Source: Tistrella bauzanensis
Lineage (GTDB): Bacteria; Pseudomonadota; Alphaproteobacteria; Tistrellales; Tistrellaceae
Assembly: GCF_014636235.1 (NCBI RefSeq)
Contig: NZ_BMDZ01000023.1
Location: forward strand, 1-64,000
Length of the DNA: 64,000 nucleotides
Direction: 5' to 3'
In this document: piece by piece, positions 24,803 through 32,978 of the stretch
How positions within the stretch are numbered: the stretch's first letter is position 1
How the letters are laid out: each line of letters starts with the position of its first letter
The notes under the pieces: generated by a model
What the model was told of the DNA's origin: nothing
Seen by the model: the letters and a program-made list of their open reading frames with translations, nothing else
Databases searched by the model: none
Position numbers and translations under genes: made by a program

Positions 24803-25450
24803 TCACCCGCCGAAACGGCCCCGGTGCACGAAGCTCGACCGCGGATTGCGTTCACGCGCCGAGATTTCACGGCCGCGCAGGTCTTCCGCCAGATCCGCCG
24901 GGTCGCCGATCGGGCCGATGGCGATCATTGCCGCTGGCTGCACATCGGCGGGCAGGCCCAGCGTGCCGATGGCGACCTCGGCATTGAAGCCGGCCATCTG
25001 GTGCAGCCACAACCCGGCCGACAATGCCTGAATGGTCATCATCGCCACCGATTGTCCCAGGTCGTACAGCGCCAGCGGATTGGGCTGGCCGTCGCGGGGG
25101 CGGGTGGTCTTGGCCGCCGCCAGCACCAGTGCCGGTGCATCGGGCGCCCAGCGCTGATTGCCCGGCAGCAGGCAGTCGGCCAGCCGCTTGAACCCTTCCG
25201 GATCCTCGGCGCGGGTCGCGGCCACGAATTGCCAGGGCTGCATGTTGTTGGCCGATGGCGCCCAGCGTGCCGCCTCGAACAGCGGCGCCAGATCGTCGAG
25301 CGTCAGGGCGGCGTCGGTGAAGGCGCGCGGGCTCCATCGGCCGGCCAGCAGTGGCATGATCGCCGGGTCGGCCGCGGCGCGTTTGGTATCGGCCAGGTCC
25401 GGCGCCCATTCGGCCGGCGGGCGGCCATAGGCCATCAGATCGTCAGTCAT
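24803..25450 (-). CDS. Nitroreductase-family flavoprotein
   Basis: A 215-residue FMN-dependent nitroreductase-fold protein. The N-terminal RWSPRAFTDAALTLDDL holds the RxSxR phosphate-binding motif, followed by EAARWAPSANNMQPWQF, which contacts FMN, and LGQSVAMMTIQALSAGLWLHQM. Substrates in this family include nitroaromatics, quinones and enones. It is convergent with the aromatic cluster (five bases between the stops). A role in that pathway's redox chemistry is possible but not shown. GGAG lies nine bases before the ATG. Confidence 0.85.
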   Translation of the reverse strand: MTDDLMAYGRPPAEWAPDLADTKRAAADPAIMPLLAGRWSPRAFTDAALTLDDLAPLFEAARWAPSANNMQPWQFVAATRAEDPEGFKRLADCLLPGNQRWAPDAPALVLAAAKTTRPRDGQPNPLALYDLGQSVAMMTIQALSAGLWLHQMAGFNAEVAIGTLGLPADVQPAAMIAIGPIGDPADLAEDLRGREISARERNPRSSFVHRGRFGG

Positions 25451-25605
25451 GCCGTCATCTCCGGAACGGGTGTGATCGGACCCTCATGTCGTCAACCGCG
25501 CCGGTCGGAGCGCGGTCCTTGTACAGAGGGGTCGGCACATCGACGGTCCGATATGCGGGCGGGCATTGCAAGGGTTGCGATGCAGCATGCGCGGCAGAGG
25601 CGCCG

Positions 25606-27114
25606 TCAGGCCGCGGGCACGGGCTGTACCGGCGTGTCGGGCAGGTCCACGGTCACCTCGGTGCCCTGGCCGGGGGCGGTGGCGAAGTTGATCTGGCCGC
25701 CGATCAGGGTCACCAGCCGCCGCACGATGGCCAGGCCGAGGCCGGCGCCGCCATAGCTGCGCGACAGCACACCGCCGCCGATCGCGAAGGGCTGGCCCAG
25801 CTCGCGGGCCAGCGTGTCCGACATGCCGATGCCATCGTCGATCACCCGGATCAGCACGCCGGAGCGGCCGTCTTCGTCGCGACGTTCGGCGATGATCCGG
25901 ACCTGGCCATTCTTGCGCGAGAACTTTATCGCGTTCGAGGCCAGATTGGCGATGATCCGTGCGGTGGCGGCCGGGTCACCGGCAAGCGTGGTCTCGGGCG
26001 CGATCGTCACCGTGATCGTCACATCACCGCGTCCCTCGGCCGCGGCGGCCCGACGCAGGGCTTCGGTCACGATCCGGTCGATATCGACATTCTGGTGGTC
26101 CAGCAGTGACGGGTCGTCGAGCCGGGTCAGATCCAGAATGTCGTCGACGATGGTCAGCAACCGGCGTCCGGCCTGAAGGATGGCGCTGACATGATCGCAA
26201 TGGCGCCGCTCCATCGGCCCGTGCATTCCCGATAGCAGCAGCTCGGCGAAACCGATCACGGCGTTCAGCGGCGTGCGCAACTCGTGGTTCATATGGGCGA
26301 GGAAGGCGGTTTTGGCGGCGCTTGCGGTTTCGGCGGCGGCAAGCGCGCCGGTGAGGCGCTGTTCCGCCTCGACCAGCTGGGTCACGTCGGCGAACTGGGC
26401 GATGCAATGGGCGGGGTCGCCATCATGATTGCGGATGATCACGCTCGCCACCCGGAACCAGACGGTTCGGCCATCGGCGTGGATATAGCGGCGGGTCGCT
26501 TCCATCGTCTCGCTGATCCGGCCACCGGCTGCCAGCCAGTTTTCGGGGCCGGTCAGGTCGTCGGGATGAATGAGATCGCGCAGATGCGCCCCGGTCATCG
26601 ATCCGGCCTCGCGGCCCAGGCTGCGCGCCAGCGCGGTGTTCACCTTCAGGAAGCGGCCGTCCATCCCCACGATCGCCTGGCCGACCCCGGCGCTTTCAAA
26701 CGACAACCGCAGGCTTTCCTCGGCCAGTTTGCGGTCCGACAGGTCGCGGATGGTGCCGATATACATCCGGGTGTCGCTGCGCGGCAGCGGGCTGACCACA
26801 AGGTCGATCGGGATGATGCTGCCGTCCCGGCGCCGAGCGGTCAACTGCCGGCCACGGCCGATGATCCGGCGTTGCATATTGGGGTCGGCGTCCAGAAGGT
26901 AGCGGTCGTGGGATGCGGCCTCTTCGGGCCGCATCAGCCGGCTGATATTGCTGCCGATCAACTCCGCGGGGCTGTAGCCGAACATCAGCTCGGTCGCGCG
27001 GTTGGCGAATTGCACAACCCCGCCCGCATCGATGACCACGATCGCATCATGGGTCGCGTCGATGATTTCGGCGAACAGGGCCTTGTCGGGCGAAAGGCTC
27101 GGGTCCATCGCCAT
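25606..27114 (-). CDS. PAS-domain sensor histidine kinase
   Basis: A 502-residue soluble sensor kinase. There are two PAS domains (about 12-135 with the linker TIRDLSDRKLAEESL, and 136-250 ending in FADVTQLVEAEQRL). The HisKA domain follows with His277 in MNHELRTPLNAVIGFAELL. The HATPase domain has N box NLASNAIKF, G1 DDGIGMS and G2 GGAGLGLAIVRRL. No membrane segments or receiver domain are seen and no response-regulator gene is adjacent, so it is an orphan kinase. The start is uncertain: an ATG at 27114 is used, while a GTG at 27129 is also open, and neither has a good ribosome-binding site. Confidence 0.85.
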   Translation of the reverse strand: MAMDPSLSPDKALFAEIIDATHDAIVVIDAGGVVQFANRATELMFGYSPAELIGSNISRLMRPEEAASHDRYLLDADPNMQRRIIGRGRQLTARRRDGSIIPIDLVVSPLPRSDTRMYIGTIRDLSDRKLAEESLRLSFESAGVGQAIVGMDGRFLKVNTALARSLGREAGSMTGAHLRDLIHPDDLTGPENWLAAGGRISETMEATRRYIHADGRTVWFRVASVIIRNHDGDPAHCIAQFADVTQLVEAEQRLTGALAAAETASAAKTAFLAHMNHELRTPLNAVIGFAELLLSGMHGPMERRHCDHVSAILQAGRRLLTIVDDILDLTRLDDPSLLDHQNVDIDRIVTEALRRAAAAEGRGDVTITVTIAPETTLAGDPAATARIIANLASNAIKFSRKNGQVRIIAERRDEDGRSGVLIRVIDDGIGMSDTLARELGQPFAIGGGVLSRSYGGAGLGLAIVRRLVTLIGGQINFATAPGQGTEVTVDLPDTPVQPVPAA

Positions 27115-27264
27115 GGGCGGGCAAGCCACCGTTGATTATTGTTACTGAATATTAAATCTAGGGCCACATGGGGGGATGTCGATGTGAATATAAGGCCATG
27201 ACATATCAATAAATTTTTGCCCCGCGATGCAATGGGACCACAGTCTTTACTGAATGCTCGCCGG

Positions 27265-27786
27265 TCAGGCCATCGACAACCATATGGCGGTATTCAGGGC
27301 GGTGGCGTAACCCACCCAGGCGATATATGGCAGCATCAGCAGGCCGGCGATCCGGTCGTGCGCCATGAATGCCCGGGCGGTCAGGACGATCGCGATCAGC
27401 AACAGCAGGATATCGACCAGCGCGGCACCGGTCAGATGCAGGCCGAAGAACAGCACCGACCAGGCGAGGTTCAGCGCCAGTTGCATCAGATGCAGGCTCA
27501 GCGCACCGCGTGCGCCGGCAATGCCCGATGCCCGCCACACCCGCCAGGCGGCAACCGCCATCATCAGATAGAGCGCTGTCCATACCGGGGCGAACAGCCA
27601 GTCGGGTGGGGTGAAGCCGGGCTTGGGCAGCAGGCGGTACCAGCCATCGATCTCCGGCGTGGTGACGGCGCCGCCGATACCCGATACCACCGCCGACAGC
27701 AGAATGAAGCCGATCAGCATGCCAAGCCCCGGTCGTGACAACAGGGATGGTGGCTGGCGGCGGGCGGGGATGGCGGGTCCGGCCAT
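27265..27786 (-). CDS. tspO: TspO/MBR-family membrane protein
   Basis: A 173-residue five-helix membrane protein of the TspO (tryptophan-rich sensory protein) family, which binds porphyrins and affects tetrapyrrole-linked regulation in alphaproteobacteria. Typical stretches are WYRLLPKPGFTPPDWLFAPVWTALYLMMAVAAW (read as two blocks), LNLAWSVLFFGLH and LLMLPYIAWVGYATALN. AAGGAA lies eight bases before the ATG. It lies between the orphan kinase and the histidine phosphatase and may be a single-gene unit. Confidence 0.9.
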   Translation of the reverse strand: MAGPAIPARRQPPSLLSRPGLGMLIGFILLSAVVSGIGGAVTTPEIDGWYRLLPKPGFTPPDWLFAPVWTALYLMMAVAAWRVWRASGIAGARGALSLHLMQLALNLAWSVLFFGLHLTGAALVDILLLLIAIVLTARAFMAHDRIAGLLMLPYIAWVGYATALNTAIWLSMA

Positions 27787-27828
27787 GATGACGGTTCCTT
27801 AAAATGAACAGTATGGGGTGGCGCCGGC

Positions 27829-28533
27829 TCAGGGCCGGATGCGGGCGCGTGGGATGGCGTCGCCATCGGGCGTCACTTCCACCACAACGATTTCGCCCGA
27901 GGTGGGAAAGATGCCGGTGGCCGCGGTGATGTTGACCTGATGGCTGACCATGATCAGCGGCGGATCGCCCGCCTGCCGGCCGGCGATGCGGTCGCGGATC
28001 GCGGTTGCCGCCGCATCGGCGCGGCCACGATCGCGGAAAAAACTGTCCAGTGGTGGAAATGGTGTCACCGGTCCCAGATCCAGCAGCCGCGCGGTATCGG
28101 TGGCCCGGCACCAGCGGCTGGTCAGCACGGTTGCGGTGGTGATGCCGGACGCGGCCAGCCGCCGGCCGGTCGCCGCCGCTTCGGTTCGGCCCTGATCCGA
28201 CAGGTTGCGTTGGGTGGCACAGTCATCCAGCCGGAAATGATCGGGGTCGCCGGTGCCGGGGGCGGCGGCGTGGCGCATCAGCGCCGCATGCGCCGGGCGG
28301 GCCAGCAGCGCCGCCATCGCAGCCATATCGGTGGTGGCCGTCTCCTGCGCGCGGTCTTGTGCGCGGGCCTCGGCCTGCCCGAAGGCAACCAGAAGCCCCA
28401 ACGCGACCAGACGCCCGGCCGCAATTAGAAACCTGGCCGTCATGAGAGGCTTGGGCGTCATGAGAGGCCCGGCCGTCATGAGAGGTCTGGGCGTCATCAG
28501 CGCCGCCGGCGCGCCATCCTGTGTCCGTGCCAA
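27829..28533 (-). CDS. Exported histidine-phosphatase family protein
   Basis: A 234-residue protein of the phosphoglycerate-mutase-like histidine phosphatase superfamily. LMRHAAAPGTGDPDHF holds the RH(A/G) catalytic motif, and VSHQVNITAATG holds the second catalytic His. The residues RNLSDQGRTEA match the family. A signal peptide (RFLIAAGRLVALGLLVAFGQAEARA) points to the periplasm. The start is unusual. An 18-bp repeat gives four in-frame ATG codons (28497, 28479, 28461, 28443), each preceded by the same text with no ribosome-binding site. A TTG at 28533 has GGAGG eight bases before it and is used here. The shortest form, from 28443, would give the cleanest signal peptide. Substrate unknown. 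Confidence 0.78.
   Translation of the reverse strand: MARTQDGAPAALMTPRPLMTAGPLMTPKPLMTARFLIAAGRLVALGLLVAFGQAEARAQDRAQETATTDMAAMAALLARPAHAALMRHAAAPGTGDPDHFRLDDCATQRNLSDQGRTEAAATGRRLAASGITTATVLTSRWCRATDTARLLDLGPVTPFPPLDSFFRDRGRADAAATAIRDRIAGRQAGDPPLIMVSHQVNITAATGIFPTSGEIVVVEVTPDGDAIPRARIRP
28439..28492 (-). repeat. Three 18-bp tandem repeats at the start of the phosphatase gene
   Basis: Units GTCATGAGAGG(C/T)(T/C)(T/C)GG(G/C)C run 28439-28456, 28457-28474 and 28475-28492, with a decayed fourth copy after that. In the gene they code for PLMTxx hexapeptides and so multiply the possible ATG starts. Confidence 0.9.
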
Positions 28534-28641
28534 CCGATCCGCCTCCGCTCCGATCGCGCGCCGGCATATCGGCGCTTGGCCGTCAGGGGATATAGCGGCG
28601 GCTGCGGCCGTGACGAGGGGGCGTCGTGCAATGACGGCCGA

Positions 28642-29748
28642 TCAGAGACCGGCCGACATCCGGATCCACGTCGCCCAGGCCATCAGCGTGCCGAAGATCA
28701 GGATCAGCGCCGGCGCCGCGAAGGCGAGGCCGCGATCGATCAGCCAACCGCCGCGTGCCCCGGCACCCCCTGCCGCCAATGCCACCAGCGACCGGCGCAC
28801 GCCGATCACCCCAAGGCCGATCAGCACCACGGTGATCGCCGACCCCAGGCTCATCGCCAGCACCCCGGCCATGCCCAGCAGAAACGCGCCCTGGCTCATC
28901 GAGAACAGCAGCAGCAGGATGGCGCCCGAACAGGGCCGGATACCGGCGGCGGCGATCATGCCCCAGAAGGCATCGGGATGGCGGCGCCGGGGGGCTGAGG
29001 CGGCATGATCGTGATCATGGCCCTCATGGCCCTCATGGTGATGATGTTCATGATGTTCATGATGTTCATGATGCCCATGGCCATGATGCGCGTGATCGTG
29101 ATGACCGTGGTCATGGCCGCAGGCGGCGCGGCCGCGCAGCAGATTGGCGATCATCCAGCCGCCCATCGCAGCGATCAGCGCATAGCTGGCCAGTTCCAGG
29201 GCCAGCGGGTCGGTCATCCGGCCCAACCCCTGGCGCCCCATCACCAGGGCCAGCCCGCCGATCGCCACGATCGCCACCAGCCCCTGCATCAGGCTGATCG
29301 CCACGCCCATCACCAGGCTGGTGCGGGCCTGCGCCGGCCGTCCGGCCAGATAGCCGGCCACCGCCACCTTGCCATGGCCGGGGCCGGCGGCGTGCAGCAC
29401 GCCATAGGCGAAGGCCAGGCCGATCACGGTCAGCGCCGGACCGATGGTGCCGGCGCGCACGGCCTCGCCCAGCGCGCCTGAAATCATTGCGTTCAGCTCG
29501 CCCTGCCAACGGATGATCTGTGCCAGCACTGGCCCCAGAAAGCCGGCGCCGATCGCCGCGGTCTCGATGGCGGGTGGTGCCTCGGCAGCGCCGCCGCGCC
29601 CCAGATAGGCCGAGGCCATCGCCGCGGCCGACCAGATCATCATCACGGGACCGATCAGAAGGGCCGGCCAGATCAGCGCGAGCGCAGGCCCCGGCCGGCG
29701 GCGGATGCGGCGGTTATCCCGGTGGTCAGGAGCTGGGGCAGACGACAT
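28642..29748 (-). CDS. NicO/RcnA-family nickel-cobalt transporter with His-rich loop
   Basis: A 368-residue inner-membrane protein of the NicO family (RcnA-like), which moves Ni(II) or Co(II). The motif HAAGPGHGK (119-127) in an early helix is the signature for metal passage, and GIRPCSGAILLLLF is the second conserved helix. A cytoplasmic or periplasmic loop (about 210-250) contains 22 histidines with Asp and Glu, a metal-binding buffer. The gene begins inside the end of the DUF1007 gene (23-base overlap), so the two are translationally coupled. The ATG at 29748 with GAGG eight bases upstream was chosen over the TTG one codon earlier. Whether it imports or exports metal cannot be told. Confidence 0.87.
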   Translation of the reverse strand: MSSAPAPDHRDNRRIRRRPGPALALIWPALLIGPVMMIWSAAAMASAYLGRGGAAEAPPAIETAAIGAGFLGPVLAQIIRWQGELNAMISGALGEAVRAGTIGPALTVIGLAFAYGVLHAAGPGHGKVAVAGYLAGRPAQARTSLVMGVAISLMQGLVAIVAIGGLALVMGRQGLGRMTDPLALELASYALIAAMGGWMIANLLRGRAACGHDHGHHDHAHHGHGHHEHHEHHEHHHHEGHEGHDHDHAASAPRRRHPDAFWGMIAAAGIRPCSGAILLLLFSMSQGAFLLGMAGVLAMSLGSAITVVLIGLGVIGVRRSLVALAAGGAGARGGWLIDRGLAFAAPALILIFGTLMAWATWIRMSAGL

Positions 29749-30355
29749 CAACGACCTCGGGGTTCACATAACCGAAATAGATCGGATTCAGCGTGTCTTC
29801 GCGGGTGGCGGTGCGGCAGGCATCCAGCGGGGTGCCGGTCAGCACCAGCGCATCGGCCGGCATGGAGAAGGCGATGAAGAATTCAGGATCATACACCCCC
29901 ACGGTCAGGCGCTGGCGCAGGGCATCTACCGGCCGGGCCAGGTTGACCGTGAACTGCATGGTGACGACCTTGTCGTCAAGTGCTGCGCCCGGATCGGCCA
30001 CCCCGGCCAGTTCCACGAAGGATGCATCCGCCTGAACATGGGTGAAATAGCCGTAATCCTGCATGTTCTTCAGCAGTTCGGCGGTCAGGGCCGCCTGTTC
30101 GGCTGCATCGAAGGCGCTGTTCTTGTCGGTGTCGAAATCCTCGACCAGCACCGATGACAGCATGGCGTCGAAGGTCCAGCGCATCTTGAAGCCCTGCACC
30201 ATGCGGCCGTCGGCAGCCATGACCGGCGTCGCCGCGGCGGTGATCCAGACATGCGGGTGCGCCTGGGCGGGGCGCGTCGAGACGGCGGTCGACATCAGGC
30301 CGGCAATACCGGCAAACAGTATGGCGCGGCGGATGGCCGGAAAGGGTGAGGGCAT
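29726..30355 (-). CDS. DUF1007-family periplasmic protein of a metal transport pair
   Basis: A 209-residue exported protein of the DUF1007 family, which is regularly encoded next to NicO transporters and is thought to help metal transport from the periplasm. After the signal peptide (RRAILFAGIAGLMSTAVSTRPAQA) the mature protein begins with HPHVWITAAATPVMA, the His-containing opening typical of the family. FDTDKNSAFDAAEQAAL is a family feature. Two cysteines lie near the C-terminus. The ATG at 30355 was chosen because the upstream frame to 30421 adds an Arg-rich tail before the signal. It overlaps the NicO gene. Confidence 0.8.
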   Translation of the reverse strand: MPSPFPAIRRAILFAGIAGLMSTAVSTRPAQAHPHVWITAAATPVMAADGRMVQGFKMRWTFDAMLSSVLVEDFDTDKNSAFDAAEQAALTAELLKNMQDYGYFTHVQADASFVELAGVADPGAALDDKVVTMQFTVNLARPVDALRQRLTVGVYDPEFFIAFSMPADALVLTGTPLDACRTATREDTLNPIYFGYVNPEVVDVVCPSS

Positions 30356-30700
30356 CGGCGGGGCTGTCCTCGGGCGACGACGATCGGGAACGGAGGGTCT
30401 GGTGGCGCAGACGGGGATCATCCGGCGACCGACGGTAGCAGCGGCGGGCGGACTGTCGCAACGGTCTCCGTCGTTTCATGGATCGCGATTTCAGAACATG
30501 GACACTGCCGGCGTCGATGACGAGTGGCTGTCGGCGCAATTTTCTTAAATTCTGATACTGCCGGGTGGCCTGTCATTTCGGTAAGATGCCGGCGGCCCGT
30601 CACCGGAGCATGACGCCCCTGACGGCAACCGATGCGACCGCAGATAAACATGCGGCGCCGACCAGCGACGTGACGGGACCAGCCGGTGACGGACGGGGCA
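30356..30700. other. Divergent intergenic region, DUF1007 / ExoD
   Basis: A 345-base stretch with no convincing gene. It must hold the promoters of both the metal-transport pair and the ExoD gene. I see no clear operator or riboswitch. A cobalamin or nickel-sensing element was looked for and not recognised. Confidence 0.4.
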
Positions 30701-31354
30701 ATGACGATAGCCAAGGACACCGCGGCCGGCGGTGGGCGTAAGCCCGGTCCTGAGCGCACTTCCGATATTCTGCGACGTCTGATCCGCGACTGGCCGGGCG
30801 AGCGGATCAGCCTTCAGGATCTGACCGCCGTTATGGGCGAGCGTGCCTTCGGCGCGCTGATCCTGTTGTTCGCGTTGCCCAACTGCCTGCCTCTGGGCAT
30901 TCCCGGACTGTCGGCGGTGCTGGGCGCGCCGATCGTGCCCTTTGCCATCGGGCTGATGCTGGGACAGCGCAGCCCCTGGCTGCCCGCCTTTCTGGGCCGG
31001 CGATCGTTCCGCAAGACGGACTTCATGCGGGTGTTCGACCGGGCCCTGCCCTGGCTTGAGCGCGCCGAACGGCTGTTGCGCCCGCGCATGACCTTTCTGG
31101 TCGATGGCCGGGCGGAGCGGGTGATGGGCTTTCTGATCCTGATCCTGTCGGTCGTGCTGGTGCTGCCGATCCCGTTCGGCAACAATCCGCCGGCGATCGC
31201 CATCGCCGTGATCGCCCTGGGCCTGATCGAGCGTGACGGGTTGACCGTGATCGTCGGTTATCTTCTGGGGCTGCTCAGCGTCATCGTGGCATCGGCGGTG
31301 GTGCTGGCGCTGTTCAAGGCGGTGGTCTTCTTCCTGCTGCACATGTTCAGCTGA
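30701..31354 (+). CDS. ExoD-family membrane protein
   Basis: A 217-residue integral membrane protein of the ExoD family, first linked to exopolysaccharide production and nodule invasion in Sinorhizobium. The family signature is clear: GERISLQDLTAVMGERAFGALILLFALPNCLPLGIPG (seen as consecutive blocks), then FLGRRSFRKTDF and LILSVVLVLPIPFGNNPPAIAI. The ATG at 30701 is preceded by ACGGGGC. A GTG at 30686 is also in frame. The gene stands alone, ending eleven bases before the convergent MFS gene. Confidence 0.85.
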   Translation: MTIAKDTAAGGGRKPGPERTSDILRRLIRDWPGERISLQDLTAVMGERAFGALILLFALPNCLPLGIPGLSAVLGAPIVPFAIGLMLGQRSPWLPAFLGRRSFRKTDFMRVFDRALPWLERAERLLRPRMTFLVDGRAERVMGFLILILSVVLVLPIPFGNNPPAIAIAVIALGLIERDGLTVIVGYLLGLLSVIVASAVVLALFKAVVFFLLHMFS

Positions 31355-31364
31355 GGCGCGCGGG

Positions 31365-32552
31365 TCAGCGCCGCCGCAGCGTGCAGGCGGCGGCCACGGC
31401 GCCGGCCATCAACGCCAGGGCGCCGGCGATGAACAGCGGGCGATGTTCCCCCATCACCGCATACCAGCGGGTCATCGCGAAACCGGCGATGCTCTGTGCC
31501 ACCGCGAAGCTGACGGTCATCGCCGCCCAGGCCTGGTGCTGGCGGTGCGGGCTGGCGATTTCGGTGATCCGGCCGGCGATCATCGTGCCCATGCCCGGCG
31601 TCAGCAACCCCACCACCATCGCCGATGCGGCCAGCGCCCACGGGGTGGCGGTGAAGGCGGCGAGCCCGATCGCCAGCCCCTTCAGCACCAGCCCCGCCAC
31701 CAGGGTCGGGCCGAAGCCGATCCGCTCGGCGATCAGGCCCACGGTGATCGGCCCCAGCGCGGCGCCTGCGCCGAACAGGCTCCACGACGTGCCGGCGGCG
31801 GCGAGCCCCAACCCCAATGTCCGGGCAACGTAGTCGGCCCAGAACAGGGTGTGGGGCACGAAGCCGAAGGCGTCGAGCGCATAGGCGAGGCCGACCAGCG
31901 CCAGCGCGATGCCGGTTGCCGCCGGCGGCACGCCCAGATGGCCGGCATTGGCGGATGCCATGGGCATGCCGCGCGGCCAGCCGTTCCAGGCGACGATGCC
32001 CAGCACGAAGGCGAAGACTGTCAGCATCACCCAGGCTTCGACGACGCCGTAACCGGCGGCGACCGGCACCAACTGGCCCGAAATCACCACGCCGAGCCCC
32101 ACCCCGGTGAACACCATGCCCGCCACCCGGCCGCGGCGGCGGGGTGGGGTGGCGGTCAGCGCCATCGGCACTGCCACGATCATCAGGATGGCACCGGTGA
32201 TGCCGCCTGTGGCCCGCCAGAGCGCCAGCCAGCCAAAGCCCAGATTGAGGATCGAGGCGGCGAACGAGATGACGGTCAGCGCCACCGCCAGGCGGATCAG
32301 CAGCACACCCGGCACCGCCCGCGCCAATGGCGCCGCGGCCAGCGCACCCAGCAGATAGCCCGCCAGATTGATCGCCCCCAGCGTGGCGGCATCGGCGGCC
32401 GGGTACCAGCCGCCCTCGACCAGGGCCGGGATCATCGGCGTATAGGCGAAGCGGGCCAGCCCCAGCCCGATCAGCACGGCGGCAAATGCGGCGGCAGCGG
32501 TGCGCCACGGAATGCGGTCGTCATCGTCTGCGGTCTGCGTCGATATCGCCAT
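31365..32552 (-). CDS. YbfB/YjiJ-family MFS transporter
   Basis: A 395-residue inner-membrane transporter with about twelve hydrophobic segments. The opening ALIGLGLARFAYTPMIPALVEGGW-type text is characteristic of the YbfB/YjiJ branch of the major facilitator superfamily, here from AVLIGLGLARFAYTPM on, followed by the NLAGYLLGAL block. The substrate is unknown. The start at 32552 gives a short polar N-terminus. A start at 32621 would add 23 residues. It is divergent from the TRAP operon, 426 bases away, so a functional link is possible only through shared control. Confidence 0.82.
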   Translation of the reverse strand: MAISTQTADDDDRIPWRTAAAAFAAVLIGLGLARFAYTPMIPALVEGGWYPAADAATLGAINLAGYLLGALAAAPLARAVPGVLLIRLAVALTVISFAASILNLGFGWLALWRATGGITGAILMIVAVPMALTATPPRRRGRVAGMVFTGVGLGVVISGQLVPVAAGYGVVEAWVMLTVFAFVLGIVAWNGWPRGMPMASANAGHLGVPPAATGIALALVGLAYALDAFGFVPHTLFWADYVARTLGLGLAAAGTSWSLFGAGAALGPITVGLIAERIGFGPTLVAGLVLKGLAIGLAAFTATPWALAASAMVVGLLTPGMGTMIAGRITEIASPHRQHQAWAAMTVSFAVAQSIAGFAMTRWYAVMGEHRPLFIAGALALMAGAVAAACTLRRR

Positions 32553-32978
32553 GGCCGTCTCGCTCCCCCTGTCGTGAACGGTCCAGTCTGCCGCGGACCT
32601 TGCAGCGTCTGCCGCGGGCATTCGGTGACGCGGTGATCATCCTCATGATGCGGTGCGTTCTGTCGAGCCGGAGATTGCGGCCCGGCCGCATGGCTGCCAT
32701 GCGGGGGCACGACGGTCATCCGGCTATCGCATCACATATCTGATACTGCATTCACATATGCGTTGATGATCTGGACGGCCGCATGCGGTCTCTCCTACAG
32801 TTGATCCCGACCACAGAGGTGCCGACACCGGTCGGCACCGCCACGCATGCCCTTGAAAATTCTGATGGCTATCTCCGGTCGCGCCAACGGTCGGGCAAGG
32901 GAAAGTCATGCCTTGGCATGCGGTTCATCTGATCGACGCAGACGCCGGTTCACGGCGCGGTCTTGCCAGGAGGAAACA
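32553..32978. other. Divergent regulatory region upstream of the TRAP/CoA operon
   Basis: A 426-base non-coding stretch between the MFS gene and dctP. The AT-rich part around 32725-32770 carries a direct repeat listed separately. An AGGAGGAAAC ribosome-binding site for dctP closes it. A frame from 32847 in line with dctP is open but has no start signal. Confidence 0.5.
32732..32759. promoter_or_regulatory. TCACATAT direct repeat, possible regulator site
   Basis: TCACATAT occurs at 32732-32739 and 32752-32759, twenty bases (two helical turns) apart, in the AT-rich part of the region before the TRAP operon. It could be the site of the IclR-type regulator encoded at the end of the operon, but this is inference. 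Confidence 0.3.
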
